A stretch of DNA of 64,000 nt from Coriobacteriaceae bacterium (GCA_019421015.1 JAHZGC010000002.1:66894-130893), one strand, 5' to 3'. Numbered from the stretch's first letter, positions 36,082 to 45,075 are shown. Notes: generated from the sequence alone by a model not told the origin. Translations and numbers: made by a program.

Positions 36082-36627
36082 ATGCAGTTTCGCCCCGCCA
36101 CGCTCGACGACTTCGACGCCGTCGTCGCCATCACCGCGGCCGGCCGCGAGTTCCTGGCCTCCCAGGGCCTCGACCAGTGGCAGGGCGGCAACCCGTCGCC
36201 CGAGCGCGTGCGCGAGGACATCGAGCGGGGCTACGACTACCTGGCCGTGGACGAGACGACCGGCGAGCCCCTGGGCGTGGTGGCCTTCTGCGGCGAGGCC
36301 GAGCCCGACTACGCCAACGTGACGAGCGGGGCGTGGCTCACGGAGGCCCCCAACGACCCGGCCCTTTCCTCGCCCTACGCGGTGCTGCACCGCATGGCCG
36401 TGGCCGCGGCGGGGCGGCGCGGGGGCGTGGCGTCGTTCTTGCTGCAGAGGTGCCTGGACCTTGCCCGCGAGCGCGGATTCGCCAGCGTGCGGGTCGACAC
36501 CCACCACGGCAACCTGCCTATGCAGGGGTGCTTTGCCAAGAACGGCTTCACGCGCTGCTGCGACATCCTGATCACGAGCCCCATCGAGCCCACCAAGGAG
36601 CGCGTGGGCTTCGAGATCGTGCTGTAG
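36082..36627 (+). CDS. GNAT-family N-acetyltransferase (duplicate B)
   Basis: Protein of 181 residues, ATG at 36082 after GGAAGGACC. Same length and nearly the same sequence as the protein at 30128-30673, including GRRGGVASFLLQ and THHGNLPMQGCF. The changes (TPED to TLDD, QECLD to QRCLD, CFSKNG to CFAKNG) are conservative, and third codon positions also differ, so the duplication is not brand new. The acceptor substrate is unknown. Confidence 0.88.
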   Translation: MQFRPATLDDFDAVVAITAAGREFLASQGLDQWQGGNPSPERVREDIERGYDYLAVDETTGEPLGVVAFCGEAEPDYANVTSGAWLTEAPNDPALSSPYAVLHRMAVAAAGRRGGVASFLLQRCLDLARERGFASVRVDTHHGNLPMQGCFAKNGFTRCCDILITSPIEPTKERVGFEIVL

Positions 36628-36926
36628 AGGATTGGCTATATCAAAGATCGGGCAGATATAATCAAAAGCAATAACATTTGGCCACCATGACGGGATTTCT
36701 ATTCACTGTACGACAAACTGTGTCCCGACTGAATCCCGGAATTATCAGCGCTAAAGGTAGCTCAGTATTAATATCAAATACATATATTTTCACAGCTCTA
36801 AGACAGCGGATCCGTTGAGCCGTACAGTGAACGCGAATTACGTCAGGATGCTCTCGAACCCCCATATCCCTAGGTCCTTAGCCCGCAAGTCTCGAAGCTC
36901 TATACCGAGTGTTCATGTCCCTGGCT
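36628..36926. other. AT-rich intergenic segment
   Basis: Strikingly AT-rich compared with the rest of the window. It holds the inverted repeat at 36703-36833 and no gene. GGTAGCTCAGT at about 36754 resembles a tRNA D-arm but no cloverleaf can be built. Confidence 0.6.
36703..36833. repeat. MITE-like AT-rich element with TTCACTGTACG ends
   Basis: The left end TTCACTGTACGACAAACTG and the right end (reverse complement TTCACTGTACGGCTCAACG) match at about 15 of 19 positions. They enclose 131 bases of AT-rich non-coding DNA. A terminal-repeat remnant of a transposable element is the best reading. Confidence 0.5.
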
Positions 36927-37781
36927 TTAGTATAGGAGCCACTGACTCCAAAAGATGCGCTGTCCTTTCTGGTCGTCAATGGAGAGAAGGCTTTCGGCGA
37001 TAAAGCATCTGGGCTTGCCCCAGCGAAGACGCGGGGCAGCCTGCGCAAGGGCCTCAACGTCATGCAGTTCGTCGTCGCCGGGGTTTCGCCAGCCAAAACC
37101 GTGGATAGCGTGTTTGGCCGATAGGGTGCACAGGAGCCCGGAACCGTTGAGGTGGGGGTCCCACCCAAAAACATCTGAGGTATGAACGGCCAACCCTGCT
37201 ACCGAGGAGTGGGGTTGTGAAAGGTCCTGAAACACATTTGCGTAGAACACGCTTGGCACATGTTCCAACCAGTGGGGCACGAGGGTGTCGAGGCGTTTGT
37301 CTTCGACGGGTTGACCGTGACGGACCAGTGCGAGTATGTAAAGCGGGTCCATGGATTCGCGCTGGATGCACAAGCCGCCGGCGGACGACTGGCGGAGCAT
37401 GCCGTCCATGCGGTTGAGACGGTTTGCAATGCTTTTGACCTGGGCGGCTCGCTGCTCCCATTCTTTGTGACTTGTTGCGATGGACGTTTGAATGGTTGCC
37501 GTGGACGAGCAGCGCACCAGTTCGACTGCCTCTTGGAGTGATTTACCGAGCTGGCGCCACATGCGGAGGTTTTCGAGGGTCGTGAGGTCGTTAAAGTCAT
37601 AGGATCGGGTGCCCGCTGGGCTTCGGGCGGGCGATATGGCGCCGGCCGCTTCGTAATCGCGCAGGCTTTGGGGGGACAGCCCCATGAAGCGAGCTGCATC
37701 GCCTATTTTGAAAGCGCGATCGAATTGGACGGGTACCTCCGCCTGTTCCAGGTGGCTCTCATGTGAGGGTGCGGTCGTCAC
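36927..37781 (-). CDS. MerR-family transcriptional regulator
   Basis: Protein of 284 residues with a GTG start at 37781 (GGGAGAG 11 bases upstream). Winged HTH at 25-95: FKIGDAARFMGLSPQSLRDYEAAGAISPARSPAGTRSYDFNDLTTLENLRMWRQLGKSL. A coiled segment (HKEWEQRAAQVKSIANRLNRM) and a C-terminal effector-like domain of about 140 residues follow. GC is lower than its neighbours, and an AT-rich element lies just behind it, suggesting acquisition. It is convergent with the GNAT gene and lies downstream of the flavoprotein at 37977 on the same strand. Its target is not clear. Confidence 0.82.
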   Translation of the reverse strand: MTTAPSHESHLEQAEVPVQFDRAFKIGDAARFMGLSPQSLRDYEAAGAISPARSPAGTRSYDFNDLTTLENLRMWRQLGKSLQEAVELVRCSSTATIQTSIATSHKEWEQRAAQVKSIANRLNRMDGMLRQSSAGGLCIQRESMDPLYILALVRHGQPVEDKRLDTLVPHWLEHVPSVFYANVFQDLSQPHSSVAGLAVHTSDVFGWDPHLNGSGLLCTLSAKHAIHGFGWRNPGDDELHDVEALAQAAPRLRWGKPRCFIAESLLSIDDQKGQRIFWSQWLLY

Positions 37782-37976
37782 GATGGTCTCGTCTCTCCCG
37801 AAATGTGCGGCCTGTGTCGTGGGGAGTGTACCATCGGGATCAAGGGACGGAGATGCTCTTATGGGCGGGGTCGCGAAAGAGAGGATTGCGGCCCCGCCCG
37901 TGACGGCTGCGGATAACCCCTCCCGAATTGAGGGTGCGGCTTTTAGCGCGGGTAGTTCGGTGGGTTTAACCCTGGA

Positions 37977-39620
37977 TTACGCGACCTGTTCGATTTCGAT
38001 GCTGTCGCTGTTCTTGCCGGGATCATAGTCGGTAGACGAAACCTTGGTCTCGATGTCGAGCGGCAGGCTGTCGTCTTTGGGGGTGGCGGCATTCTCGCCG
38101 GCGATTTTGCCGAACACCATGGCTTCGGCCAGATTGCCACCACCCTGGTACTGGAACGAGCAGATGCCGCCGAGCTCGCCGGCACTGTAGAGATGTGGGA
38201 TGGGGTTGCCGAAGGTGTCAAGCACCTGGGCGTTCACGTCGCGGCGCGGACCACCCTGGGTGTTGAGAACGGCCGGTACGCACAGCACGGCGTAGAAGGG
38301 GCCGTCGCCAAAGGGTGCCATAGTGGCAGGGTCACGGCGCAGTTCGTAGTCCTCGCCCTGTTCGCAGAAGAAGTTGAAGTTCTCGATGGTCTTGGCTAGG
38401 GTCTCGGGGTTCATGCCGCAGGTAACGGCGAGCTCTTCGAGGGTATTGGCACTGACAAGGTTGTTGACGACGTCGTCCCAGTCAAGAACGCCACTCTCCT
38501 GATATTCATCGTATTTTGCCTGGTCGAATACCATGTAAGGACGCCAGCCCTGCACGGGGTTGCGGTACACGTTGCCTGGGGTCCAGGCGTGACCGTGGCG
38601 ACCAGGGGCTTCGGACTCGTTGATATAGCGCGAGCCATCTTCGGCCACGACGATGCAGGCGCCCGTAAAGTCAAGCACCAACGCGATATTGGCGCGCTTG
38701 CCTTCGCCGGGATCAGGTAGCGGGGCACTCGAGTTTGATTCGTAGGCGGTCATGTGCCACAGATCAGCGCCCACTTCGAGGGCCATCTTGATGCCGTCAC
38801 CGTTGTTGAAGGCGCCTCCGAGGTAGGCCATGCGCGGTGTGCCCAGATAGTCTTGGATCATCTGGGGGTTGCACTCAAAGCCGCCGCACGTAAGGCAGAC
38901 GCCGTTGAGGGCGCGCACATTGAGCTGGCGGCCGTCGCGTTCGATGACGGCCCCGATGACGGCCTTGGTCTGCGGGTCCTGGATGAGGTGTTTGGCGGGA
39001 GATTCCAACCAGATGCTGATGCGGTCGGCGCGCTCGGCTACCTGGTTGCGCGAGAGAGTAAAGAGGCCTGCCCCGAACGTCGTGTCGGTATCCCAACTCA
39101 GGAACTGAACCGTTGAAGCTCCGGGGAACTCGGGATATTCGGGTACCATGCTGACTCCGTGGTACACCTCGGAGCTCTGGAACGTAGGCTCGATGTCCAG
39201 GTATTCACGCAAGAAATCGTCCATGTGATTGACCGAATCAATCCAGAGTTCCCGCATATCTGGATCAATCTTGAGCTGCCAGTTGAGAGCGTCGATATAC
39301 TCTTCGAGCAGGGCACGGTCAGAACCGTAGAAGAACTTCTGACCGCAGAAGCGGGAGTTGCCTCCTTCTTGGCCTTCGGGAGCGGCGTCGCACAAGAGGA
39401 CCTGTGCGCCTGCGTCGGCGGCACAACGAGCCGCTACGGCACCGGCGAGGCCAAAGCCGATAACCACGACGTCGTAAGTGCCGTCCCAGGCAATCGTGTC
39501 GGCATAGGTCACGGTCTGTGCCTCGCTAGCCGCAGCCACCGCCGCTCCGCCGCAAAGAGCCGCACTTCCGGCGAGGGCCGCGGACACGTGGGCAAAGTTT
39601 CTCCGGGTGATGGGTTCCAT
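37977..39620 (-). CDS. Tat-exported FAD-dependent reductase
   Basis: Protein of 547 residues, ATG at 39620 after AAAGGGGAA. Signal ITRRNFAHVSAALAGSAALCGGAAVAA. FAD motif GFGLAG near 56, then DAAPEGQEGGNSRFCGQKF. GGFECNPQMIQDYLG near the middle, LNTQGGPRRDVNAQVLDTFGNPIPHLYSAGELGGICSFQYQGGGNLAEAMVFGKIAG at the C-terminal FAD end. The GELGG--S--YQGG-N motif replaces the fumarate-reductase HGANRLGGN. The intact paralogue of the pseudogene at 30674-31342. The TetR gene lies 212 bases upstream on the same strand and the MerR gene downstream. Confidence 0.85.
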   Translation of the reverse strand: MEPITRRNFAHVSAALAGSAALCGGAAVAAASEAQTVTYADTIAWDGTYDVVVIGFGLAGAVAARCAADAGAQVLLCDAAPEGQEGGNSRFCGQKFFYGSDRALLEEYIDALNWQLKIDPDMRELWIDSVNHMDDFLREYLDIEPTFQSSEVYHGVSMVPEYPEFPGASTVQFLSWDTDTTFGAGLFTLSRNQVAERADRISIWLESPAKHLIQDPQTKAVIGAVIERDGRQLNVRALNGVCLTCGGFECNPQMIQDYLGTPRMAYLGGAFNNGDGIKMALEVGADLWHMTAYESNSSAPLPDPGEGKRANIALVLDFTGACIVVAEDGSRYINESEAPGRHGHAWTPGNVYRNPVQGWRPYMVFDQAKYDEYQESGVLDWDDVVNNLVSANTLEELAVTCGMNPETLAKTIENFNFFCEQGEDYELRRDPATMAPFGDGPFYAVLCVPAVLNTQGGPRRDVNAQVLDTFGNPIPHLYSAGELGGICSFQYQGGGNLAEAMVFGKIAGENAATPKDDSLPLDIETKVSSTDYDPGKNSDSIEIEQVA

Positions 39621-39832
39621 GGCGAATTCCCCTTTCGTAGGTTAGTAGTTCGAACGCCTTGGTGGCGAACAACGCCAGCAAACCCCTGCGGAGGCTGTGG
39701 AAACAAGTTGACGAAGCTGTAAGGAAAATCTCAGGGCGGCGTAGATTCATGCGTTGCGGGGGACCTGGGGCTGCTCGGGGAAACGTTCGAGTAGTCTGCC
39801 GAGTCAAGGGTTTCTCTGCCAACCGGCTTGCG

Positions 39833-40420
39833 TCACACCCCGCTTTCGCTGGGCACGCTCAGGATGTCGTAGAGCCTGCGGGGCATGATGCTGGCCAGGC
39901 GCCGCGAGGCGGTCTGGGGGTCGGGGACGTTTCCGAGGCGGTACCACTCGGTGAGGATCTCGGTCTCGGTCTTGACCCAGCTGTCGATGCAGAACATCAG
40001 TGACTCGTCGACGGCGACGTGCTGGTAGTCCTGCAGGGTCTCCAGGAGGGCGCACTTCCTGAAATGCGGCATGACGGTGCGCTCTGTCGAGATGTTGAGC
40101 GTGTACTGCGTCGCCACCCTAAAGAAGTCCTTCTCAAGGGAGAGCAGCCGTATGTGGTGCAGGTAGCCGGTCTCCCAGTCTATGGTGCGCCCCACCTCCA
40201 CCAGGTAGAAGCGGTGCACAAAGGTAGGCCACCACCAGTGGAGGCTGTACTTGTCGGGAAAGTGGCGGTAGAACGCCTGGCGCGACATGCCGGCCCTGGT
40301 GCAGATCTGGGTAACGGTGATCTGGTCGAGCGAGCGGTCGACCGCGTGCATGATGCGGAGCTTCGCCTGCACGTCGGCGTCGTTCAGGAAACTGTCTGGA
40401 TCCCACGGCTCGCGTTTCAT
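39833..40420 (-). CDS. TetR/AcrR-family transcriptional regulator
   Basis: Protein of 195 residues, ATG at 40420 after AAAGGGGG. N-terminal HTH KLRIMHAVDRSLDQITVTQICTRAGMSRQAFYRHFPDKYSLHWWW, then a helical ligand domain with several aromatic residues (WWWPTFVHRFYL). It lies between the FrdA/FrdB-like operon upstream and the flavoprotein at 39620 downstream, all on the minus strand; the latter is the more likely target. Confidence 0.85.
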   Translation of the reverse strand: MKREPWDPDSFLNDADVQAKLRIMHAVDRSLDQITVTQICTRAGMSRQAFYRHFPDKYSLHWWWPTFVHRFYLVEVGRTIDWETGYLHHIRLLSLEKDFFRVATQYTLNISTERTVMPHFRKCALLETLQDYQHVAVDESLMFCIDSWVKTETEILTEWYRLGNVPDPQTASRRLASIMPRRLYDILSVPSESGV

Positions 40421-40640
40421 GGACGCGCCCCCTTTTGTGCCGCGCCAACCGCCCCCGGTCTTCTCCGGTGCGGACGCCCCTACGTCACGAGTATAGGACG
40501 CGCGGGGCGCCGTATGGTGCCGGCGTCCCGCGCGCTGCGGACAATGGGGCTTTCTTGTCCTGAGGGTCTCTGGTCTTTGGCCCCTTACGGCCGGCGGCCC
40601 TTTTGCCCGTCCGGTGCCGCGCCGCCCCGGGGCCTTTCGC

Positions 40641-41333
40641 CTACGCCAGCCCGCGCTCCTCGGCGGCTGCCCGCAGGTCGGCCCAGGTGGCCAGGTGGTC
40701 TATCTCGAGGGCCTTGCAGACCTCGTCGCAGGTGCCGCACTGGATGCAGTTGAACAGGCCGCTCTGCACCGCCTCGAGCACGCGGTCGCCCTGGTCGTAG
40801 GGGTCGTAGAACCGCAGGGCCGTGGCGACCATCTGCGTGGGGCCGGCGAACTTCTTGAGCCCCTGCTCGGCCACCACGGGGCAGGCGGCGGTGCACACGC
40901 CGCAGCGGGCACAGTGCTCGAGCGGGTCCACCTTGGCGTAGACGTCGGGGTCCACGGGGGCGTTGATCTCGTCGAGCGTCACAGGCTTGGCGCGCTGGCG
41001 CTTCATGGCCGAAGCCACGCGGTCGGTCACCTTGGTCTTGTCGACCACCAGGTCGCGTACCACCGGGAAGCCCGGCAGCGGGGTCACGAGGTTCTCGCCC
41101 GCCTCGTCGACCAGGGTCACGCAGGCCAGGCACGGCGTGCCGTTGAGGGCCATGGCGCAGCGCCCGCAGTCGCGGCCGCGGCAGCTGAAGTCAAAGACCA
41201 CGGGGGCCTCTTCGTCGTTGACGGCCGTAAGGGCCTCGAGCAGGGTCATCGACTCGTGCCAGGGGATGTCGTAGTCGACCACGTAGGGGTTCTCGTCGAC
41301 GGAGGGATCGTATTTCTGGATGCTGATCTTCAT
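40641..41333 (-). CDS. Fumarate reductase / succinate dehydrogenase-like iron-sulfur subunit
   Basis: Protein of 230 residues. [2Fe-2S] ligands in FSCRGRDCGRCAMALNGTPCLAC (residues about 49-71); two C-terminal cluster motifs CARCGVCTAACP (about 142-153) and CIQCGTCDEVC (about 196-206). The last Cys set differs in detail from standard SdhB, so the number and type of C-terminal clusters should be checked. It starts 12 bases after the FrdA-like stop, so they form one operon. It has no signal peptide; it could ride with the Tat-exported flavoprotein or the pair may not be exported together. It would pass electrons to the flavin. Confidence 0.85.
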   Translation of the reverse strand: MKISIQKYDPSVDENPYVVDYDIPWHESMTLLEALTAVNDEEAPVVFDFSCRGRDCGRCAMALNGTPCLACVTLVDEAGENLVTPLPGFPVVRDLVVDKTKVTDRVASAMKRQRAKPVTLDEINAPVDPDVYAKVDPLEHCARCGVCTAACPVVAEQGLKKFAGPTQMVATALRFYDPYDQGDRVLEAVQSGLFNCIQCGTCDEVCKALEIDHLATWADLRAAAEERGLA

Positions 41334-41345
41334 GGGGATACCTCT

Positions 41346-43169
41346 CTAGTCCTCGACGGTGACGACAGGGGCCTTCTCGCACGTGATGACCCCGTCGCTG
41401 TAGCGGGCGTGGACGTTGCACAGCCAGTTCTCGTCGTCGGTGTCGGGGAACTCGGGGCGGAACATGTGCCCGCGGGTCTCCTCGCGGAACGCCGCGCTGC
41501 GGGCGGCCGCCTCGGCCAGGTCGAGGAGGTTGTAGTTCTCGATGGCGCACTTCCAGTCGGTGTTGAACACGTGGGAGCGGTCGCCCAGCGTCATGGCGGG
41601 CATCTCCTCGGCGCGAATGCGGGCGAGCTCGGCGATGCCGGCCTCGATCTCGCTGGAGGGGCGCGCCGGCTGGCAGGCCTGGTAGCACGCCTGCTGGATC
41701 ATGCGGCGCACCTGCTGAGGGCGCTTGCCGCCGGTGCGGCCAAACAGCTCGTGCAGGCGGGCGTGCTCGGCGAGCACGGTCGCCTCGTCCAGGGCGGGAA
41801 CCTGGGCCTGGTCGATGTAGGCCACGGCCCGGCTCATGGCGTAGGAGCCGTTGCGCGGGGCCACGTTCACGGTGCTGCCGCCCTGGGCCCCCGAGAACCC
41901 GCCGCCGCGGGCGTGGAACAGGCCGGCTATGCCCTCCACCATGAGGTCGCCGTCGGCCACGGGGTTGCCGGCGTGCTCGTAGGCCTCCAGGCACACCTCG
42001 AGCTTGGTGCCCTCGACGTCGATGCCAAAGACCTCCTTCCACAGCCCGATGTTGCGCTGGTAGGTCTCGCCGATGGCCCCAAAGGCCTCGGGAGACGAGA
42101 AGTCCACGTAGACGCCGCCGTTCTCGGTGCCGCCGCCCTCGGCGATGCACCGGGCGATGGCCTGGGTGAAGGTGATCTTGTTGAGCGTGGAGTAGTCCAT
42201 GCCGCGGAAGAAGTAGTTGCCGTCCTTGTCGCAGATGTACTCGCAGCACCCCGAGTCGGCGCCGATGCCGCTCTGGAACGAGCAGGCGATGCCACGGGGC
42301 TCGATGTTGAGCAGGTCGCACTGGAAGAACTCGTTGCCCTCGAGCGCGCAGCCGTGGCGGAAGGCTGCGGCGTCGATGTCGCCGGTGTTGTCGGGCGAGT
42401 TGATGGTGCGGGCCCCGCAGGTGTTCCAGCCGTACATCCAGGTGGAGGCGCCGGTGCAGCACACCGTGGCCTTGGAGCGGACCACCCTGAAGGAGCCGGT
42501 GGGTATGTGGAGGCCCATGACGCCGCAGCAGACGCCGTCCTGCACGGCGATGTCGGTGGCCATGGTCTGGTCGAGGATCTTGACCCCCAAATCACCCATG
42601 GCGTCGAGCTGGTGGCGCGAGAATCCCCGGTAGATGCCGTAGATCGTGGGGAAGTCCAGCAAAGGCTTGATCTCGCCCGTATCGGGGTCGCGGTCGAGCA
42701 GGCCGTAGCCCAAATTCACGTCGCGCACCATGAGGTTGCGGTCCTCGCCCATCCAGTGCTCGTAGCTGTTCTTCTCGATGGCCTGGTTGGTGAGCTCGTT
42801 CAGCACGAAGTCGGTGGACTCGCGCCACGGCAGGTCGTCGCGCACGAAGTTCACGAACTGGTCCCAGTTGTAGCCGGCCGGGCCGCCAAAGCCGTGGGGT
42901 CCCTTCTCGATCACGACCACGTCCTTGCCGGCGTCCACGGCCGCGATGGCCGCCGCCACGCCTGCCAGGCCCCCTCCTATGATGCAGACGTCGGTGTTGT
43001 AGACCTCGTAGTCAACGTGGCCCGGGTCGCTTGCGACCCTCTCTGCCGCGCCTTCGGCCTGGGCCGCCGCGATGGTCGGGGCACCTCCCAGCGCCGCCGC
43101 CCCCATGGCGGTCGCGCCTCCCAGCACGAGGTCCCTACGCGTGATGTTCCCAGCGGGTTCGGTGCGCAT
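41346..43169 (-). CDS. Tat-exported FrdA/SdhA-type flavoprotein subunit
   Basis: Protein of 607 residues, ATG at 43169 after GGGGAGG. Twin-arginine leader NITRRDLVLGGATAMGAAALGG. FAD motif GGGLAG near 65. It keeps the SdhA-type C-terminal helical domain (CAIENYNLLDLAEAAARSAAFREETRGHMFRPEFPDTDDENWL). The usual GLYA-GE-HGANRLGGNSL stretch is replaced by GLFHARGGGFSGAQGGSTVNVAPRNGSYAM, so a catalytic Arg of fumarate reductases is not in place. GCCEYICDKDG and CCGVMG add extra Cys. It pairs with the iron-sulfur gene; no membrane anchor gene is present. The substrate is probably not fumarate. Confidence 0.83.
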   Translation of the reverse strand: MRTEPAGNITRRDLVLGGATAMGAAALGGAPTIAAAQAEGAAERVASDPGHVDYEVYNTDVCIIGGGLAGVAAAIAAVDAGKDVVVIEKGPHGFGGPAGYNWDQFVNFVRDDLPWRESTDFVLNELTNQAIEKNSYEHWMGEDRNLMVRDVNLGYGLLDRDPDTGEIKPLLDFPTIYGIYRGFSRHQLDAMGDLGVKILDQTMATDIAVQDGVCCGVMGLHIPTGSFRVVRSKATVCCTGASTWMYGWNTCGARTINSPDNTGDIDAAAFRHGCALEGNEFFQCDLLNIEPRGIACSFQSGIGADSGCCEYICDKDGNYFFRGMDYSTLNKITFTQAIARCIAEGGGTENGGVYVDFSSPEAFGAIGETYQRNIGLWKEVFGIDVEGTKLEVCLEAYEHAGNPVADGDLMVEGIAGLFHARGGGFSGAQGGSTVNVAPRNGSYAMSRAVAYIDQAQVPALDEATVLAEHARLHELFGRTGGKRPQQVRRMIQQACYQACQPARPSSEIEAGIAELARIRAEEMPAMTLGDRSHVFNTDWKCAIENYNLLDLAEAAARSAAFREETRGHMFRPEFPDTDDENWLCNVHARYSDGVITCEKAPVVTVED

Positions 43170-43469
43170 TGCCTCCCCTTTCTCCTTGGGCGGGTCGGCC
43201 TCGCCTGGTGCTTGGCTCGCCCGCACCATGACTGTAGGCCGCCGCGGCGGGGAGCCTCAAGGAACAAAGCGGCGCATCTGTTCGCAAAACGCGGACAATG
43301 CGGGGTCGCTGGGGTATGGGCAGACCGGCGCCGCCGGCGCGGGCCGCCGTCGGGGGTATAGTGGGGTGCCCGAGGTGCCTCGAGATGCCGAGAACACCGC
43401 GCCGCCCGTAGGTACTCCCAACACGGGGCCCGACGCCTTGCGTGGGCTCGCGTAGCAAAGGAGCTGGCC

Positions 43470-44057
43470 ATGACCCCATTGACTCCGACGCCCCCAACGG
43501 ACCCGCCAACCTCGGCGGCCTCTTCGATCCCGTCGCCAGGGTCGTCTCCCGACCTGTTGCGGATCGTGCGCGACTACGCCCGGGCCGCCCGGGCCTACGA
43601 TGCCATGGCCGTGCGTCTGCGGGAGGCCGCGCCTGCGTCTGCGGCCCTGGAAGTGGGGGAACAGGGGGCCGCGATCCTCGCCATCGTGCATGGCTGCGCG
43701 GCCGATTGCCTGGGCCGCGGGGCACAGGCTGCCCGTGACGCCGCAGGGCGCCTGTGTGTCTGGGGAGGCTTGTCGGTCGAGTTTGCCGAGAACGGAAGCG
43801 CGGGGGCCGAGGTCGCCTCGCCCGACGTGGCAACCGCGTCGGCTCCGAGCGGCGGTTTTTTTGCCCGTTGGTACGAGGGGATGGCCAAAGAGCTGTATAG
43901 CTGGGTCGAGTTGCTCGCCGACGACGCGGAGGCCGCGGTGGGCCAGACGGGCGACCGGGCGCTCGTGGGAGACACCCATCCCTACGGTGACGTGATCTAC
44001 GGCATCGTGATTCCCTACCTGTTCCGGGCGGCCGATGTCCTGAGGGGTGTCGAATGA
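43470..44057 (+). CDS. Hypothetical cytosolic protein
   Basis: Protein of 195 residues, ATG at 43470 after AAAGGAG. The first 28 residues are Thr/Pro/Ser-rich and disordered-looking. The rest is helical (SPDLLRIVRDYARAARAYDAMAVRLREAAP, FFARWYEGMAKELYSWVELLADDAEAAV). No family recognised. TATAGT at 43358-43363 may be its -10 box and a strong terminator follows, so it is probably a single-gene unit. It is divergent from the FrdA-like gene. Confidence 0.7.
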   Translation: MTPLTPTPPTDPPTSAASSIPSPGSSPDLLRIVRDYARAARAYDAMAVRLREAAPASAALEVGEQGAAILAIVHGCAADCLGRGAQAARDAAGRLCVWGGLSVEFAENGSAGAEVASPDVATASAPSGGFFARWYEGMAKELYSWVELLADDAEAAVGQTGDRALVGDTHPYGDVIYGIVIPYLFRAADVLRGVE

Positions 44058-44063
44058 CGCGAC

Positions 44064-44123
44064 GGCCCCGGCCTTGTAGCGACCGCTCGATTTGAATCGC
44101 GGACTGCTCGGGCCGGGGCCCGT
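44064..44123 (+). terminator. Rho-independent-type hairpin
   Basis: Arms GGCCCCGGCC (44064-44073) and GGCCGGGGCC (44111-44120), with an inner CGATTTGAATCG repeat and a short CGTTTAA tail, 6 bases after the hypothetical gene. It probably also ends transcription from the Fic side. Confidence 0.7.
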
Positions 44124-44136
44124 TTAACCGTTCTCC

Positions 44137-44332
44137 CTACTGCCGTCCCACAAAGTCGAGCAGCTCCTGGTGGGTGTGCACACCCAGCTTTGCGTAGATG
44201 TGGGCCACGTGGGTCTTTACGGTGTTGTACGAGACGCCCAGGGCCTGCTGGATGTACACGCCGTTGCGGCCGGCCGCGAGCAGCTCGAAGACCTCGGTCT
44301 CGCGCGGGGTCAGTTGGTTATCCGGGGGACTC
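44137..44332 (-). pseudogene. Orphan LuxR HTH domain (3' end of a lost regulator gene)
   Basis: The minus strand reads NQLTPRETEVFELLAAGRNGVYIQQALGVSYNTVKTHVAHIYAKLGVHTHQELLDFVGRQ and a stop, a perfect C-terminal LuxR HTH of the type used by the membrane regulators here. There is no start codon, RBS or membrane domain: the coding frame is cut off where the Fic gene ends. Probably the remains of a deleted regulator gene. Confidence 0.8.
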
Positions 44333-44335
44333 CGG

Positions 44336-45064
44336 CTACGCCGTGATTCCGAGGTACTCGTCGAGGCGGCGCTCCTCTAGCTCGGCGACCATCTCCGCGA
44401 ACGGACCGAGGTCCCCTTGCACCGCATAGGCTTCCAGGGCTTCGTAGTACGCCAGCCGGTCTTCTTTGGCGACGGAGACCGGCAGGAACTCGGCGAGCAT
44501 CAACTGATAGTTCATGATCATGCGCGATGTCCTGCCATTGCCGTCGACGAACGGGTGGATTCTGACGAACTCGGCGTGCGTCCAGGCGGCCAGCTCGATG
44601 GCGTTGTCAAATCCGCGCTCGGTCAGATCGAGGAAGAAGTCCTTAATTTGCTGGTACATGGCGGCGGGGGCCGGAGGTTTATGCCCGGCCCCCGAAATGC
44701 GCACTTCAACATTGCGATATACGCCGCCTACTAGGATGTTCTCCATAAGAAGGGCGTGGATGTCTTTAACGGCTCGCTCGTCGAGTGGCTGGCCGTCGCG
44801 GACGCGACGCTTCACGTACGAGAACGCCTTCTCATGGTTCGCAACTTCGTAAATCTCGCGCAAGGGTTTGCCGCCCACCGAGATGCCATCTTCGAGCAAG
44901 GTTTTGGTCTGGAGGAGCGAGAGGGTGTTGCCTTCGATGGCTGTTGAGTTGTGGGCGTATTCGATGTCGAAGCTTCGGTCGAAGCTGCGCAGAACCTCCG
45001 GTGCGATGGAGCTGCGTGCCGCGAGAAGGCTCTCTTTCTTTTGGACAAGACGCGCGTATTCCAC
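44336..45064 (-). CDS. Fic-domain AMPylase, class II
   Basis: Protein of 242 residues with a GTG start at 45064 preceded by AGCGGAGG; the longer frame upstream overlaps YqeY and is rejected. Fic motif HPFVDGNGRTSR at 170-181 (catalytic His170). Inhibitory helix motif STAIEGN at 40-46 ((S/T)xxxE(G/N)) in the N-terminal half, so self-inhibited until relieved. Fic enzymes transfer AMP or related groups to target proteins. It lies 11 bases after the YqeY stop on the same strand, hence probably co-transcribed. No antitoxin gene is seen, consistent with built-in inhibition. Confidence 0.88.
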   Translation of the reverse strand: MEYARLVQKKESLLAARSSIAPEVLRSFDRSFDIEYAHNSTAIEGNTLSLLQTKTLLEDGISVGGKPLREIYEVANHEKAFSYVKRRVRDGQPLDERAVKDIHALLMENILVGGVYRNVEVRISGAGHKPPAPAAMYQQIKDFFLDLTERGFDNAIELAAWTHAEFVRIHPFVDGNGRTSRMIMNYQLMLAEFLPVSVAKEDRLAYYEALEAYAVQGDLGPFAEMVAELEERRLDEYLGITA

Positions 45065-45075
45065 GAATCCTCCGC

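Noticed and set aside
36745..36785. tRNA-like GGTAGCTCAGT
   Set aside because: No acceptor stem, T-arm or anticodon arm can be paired around it.
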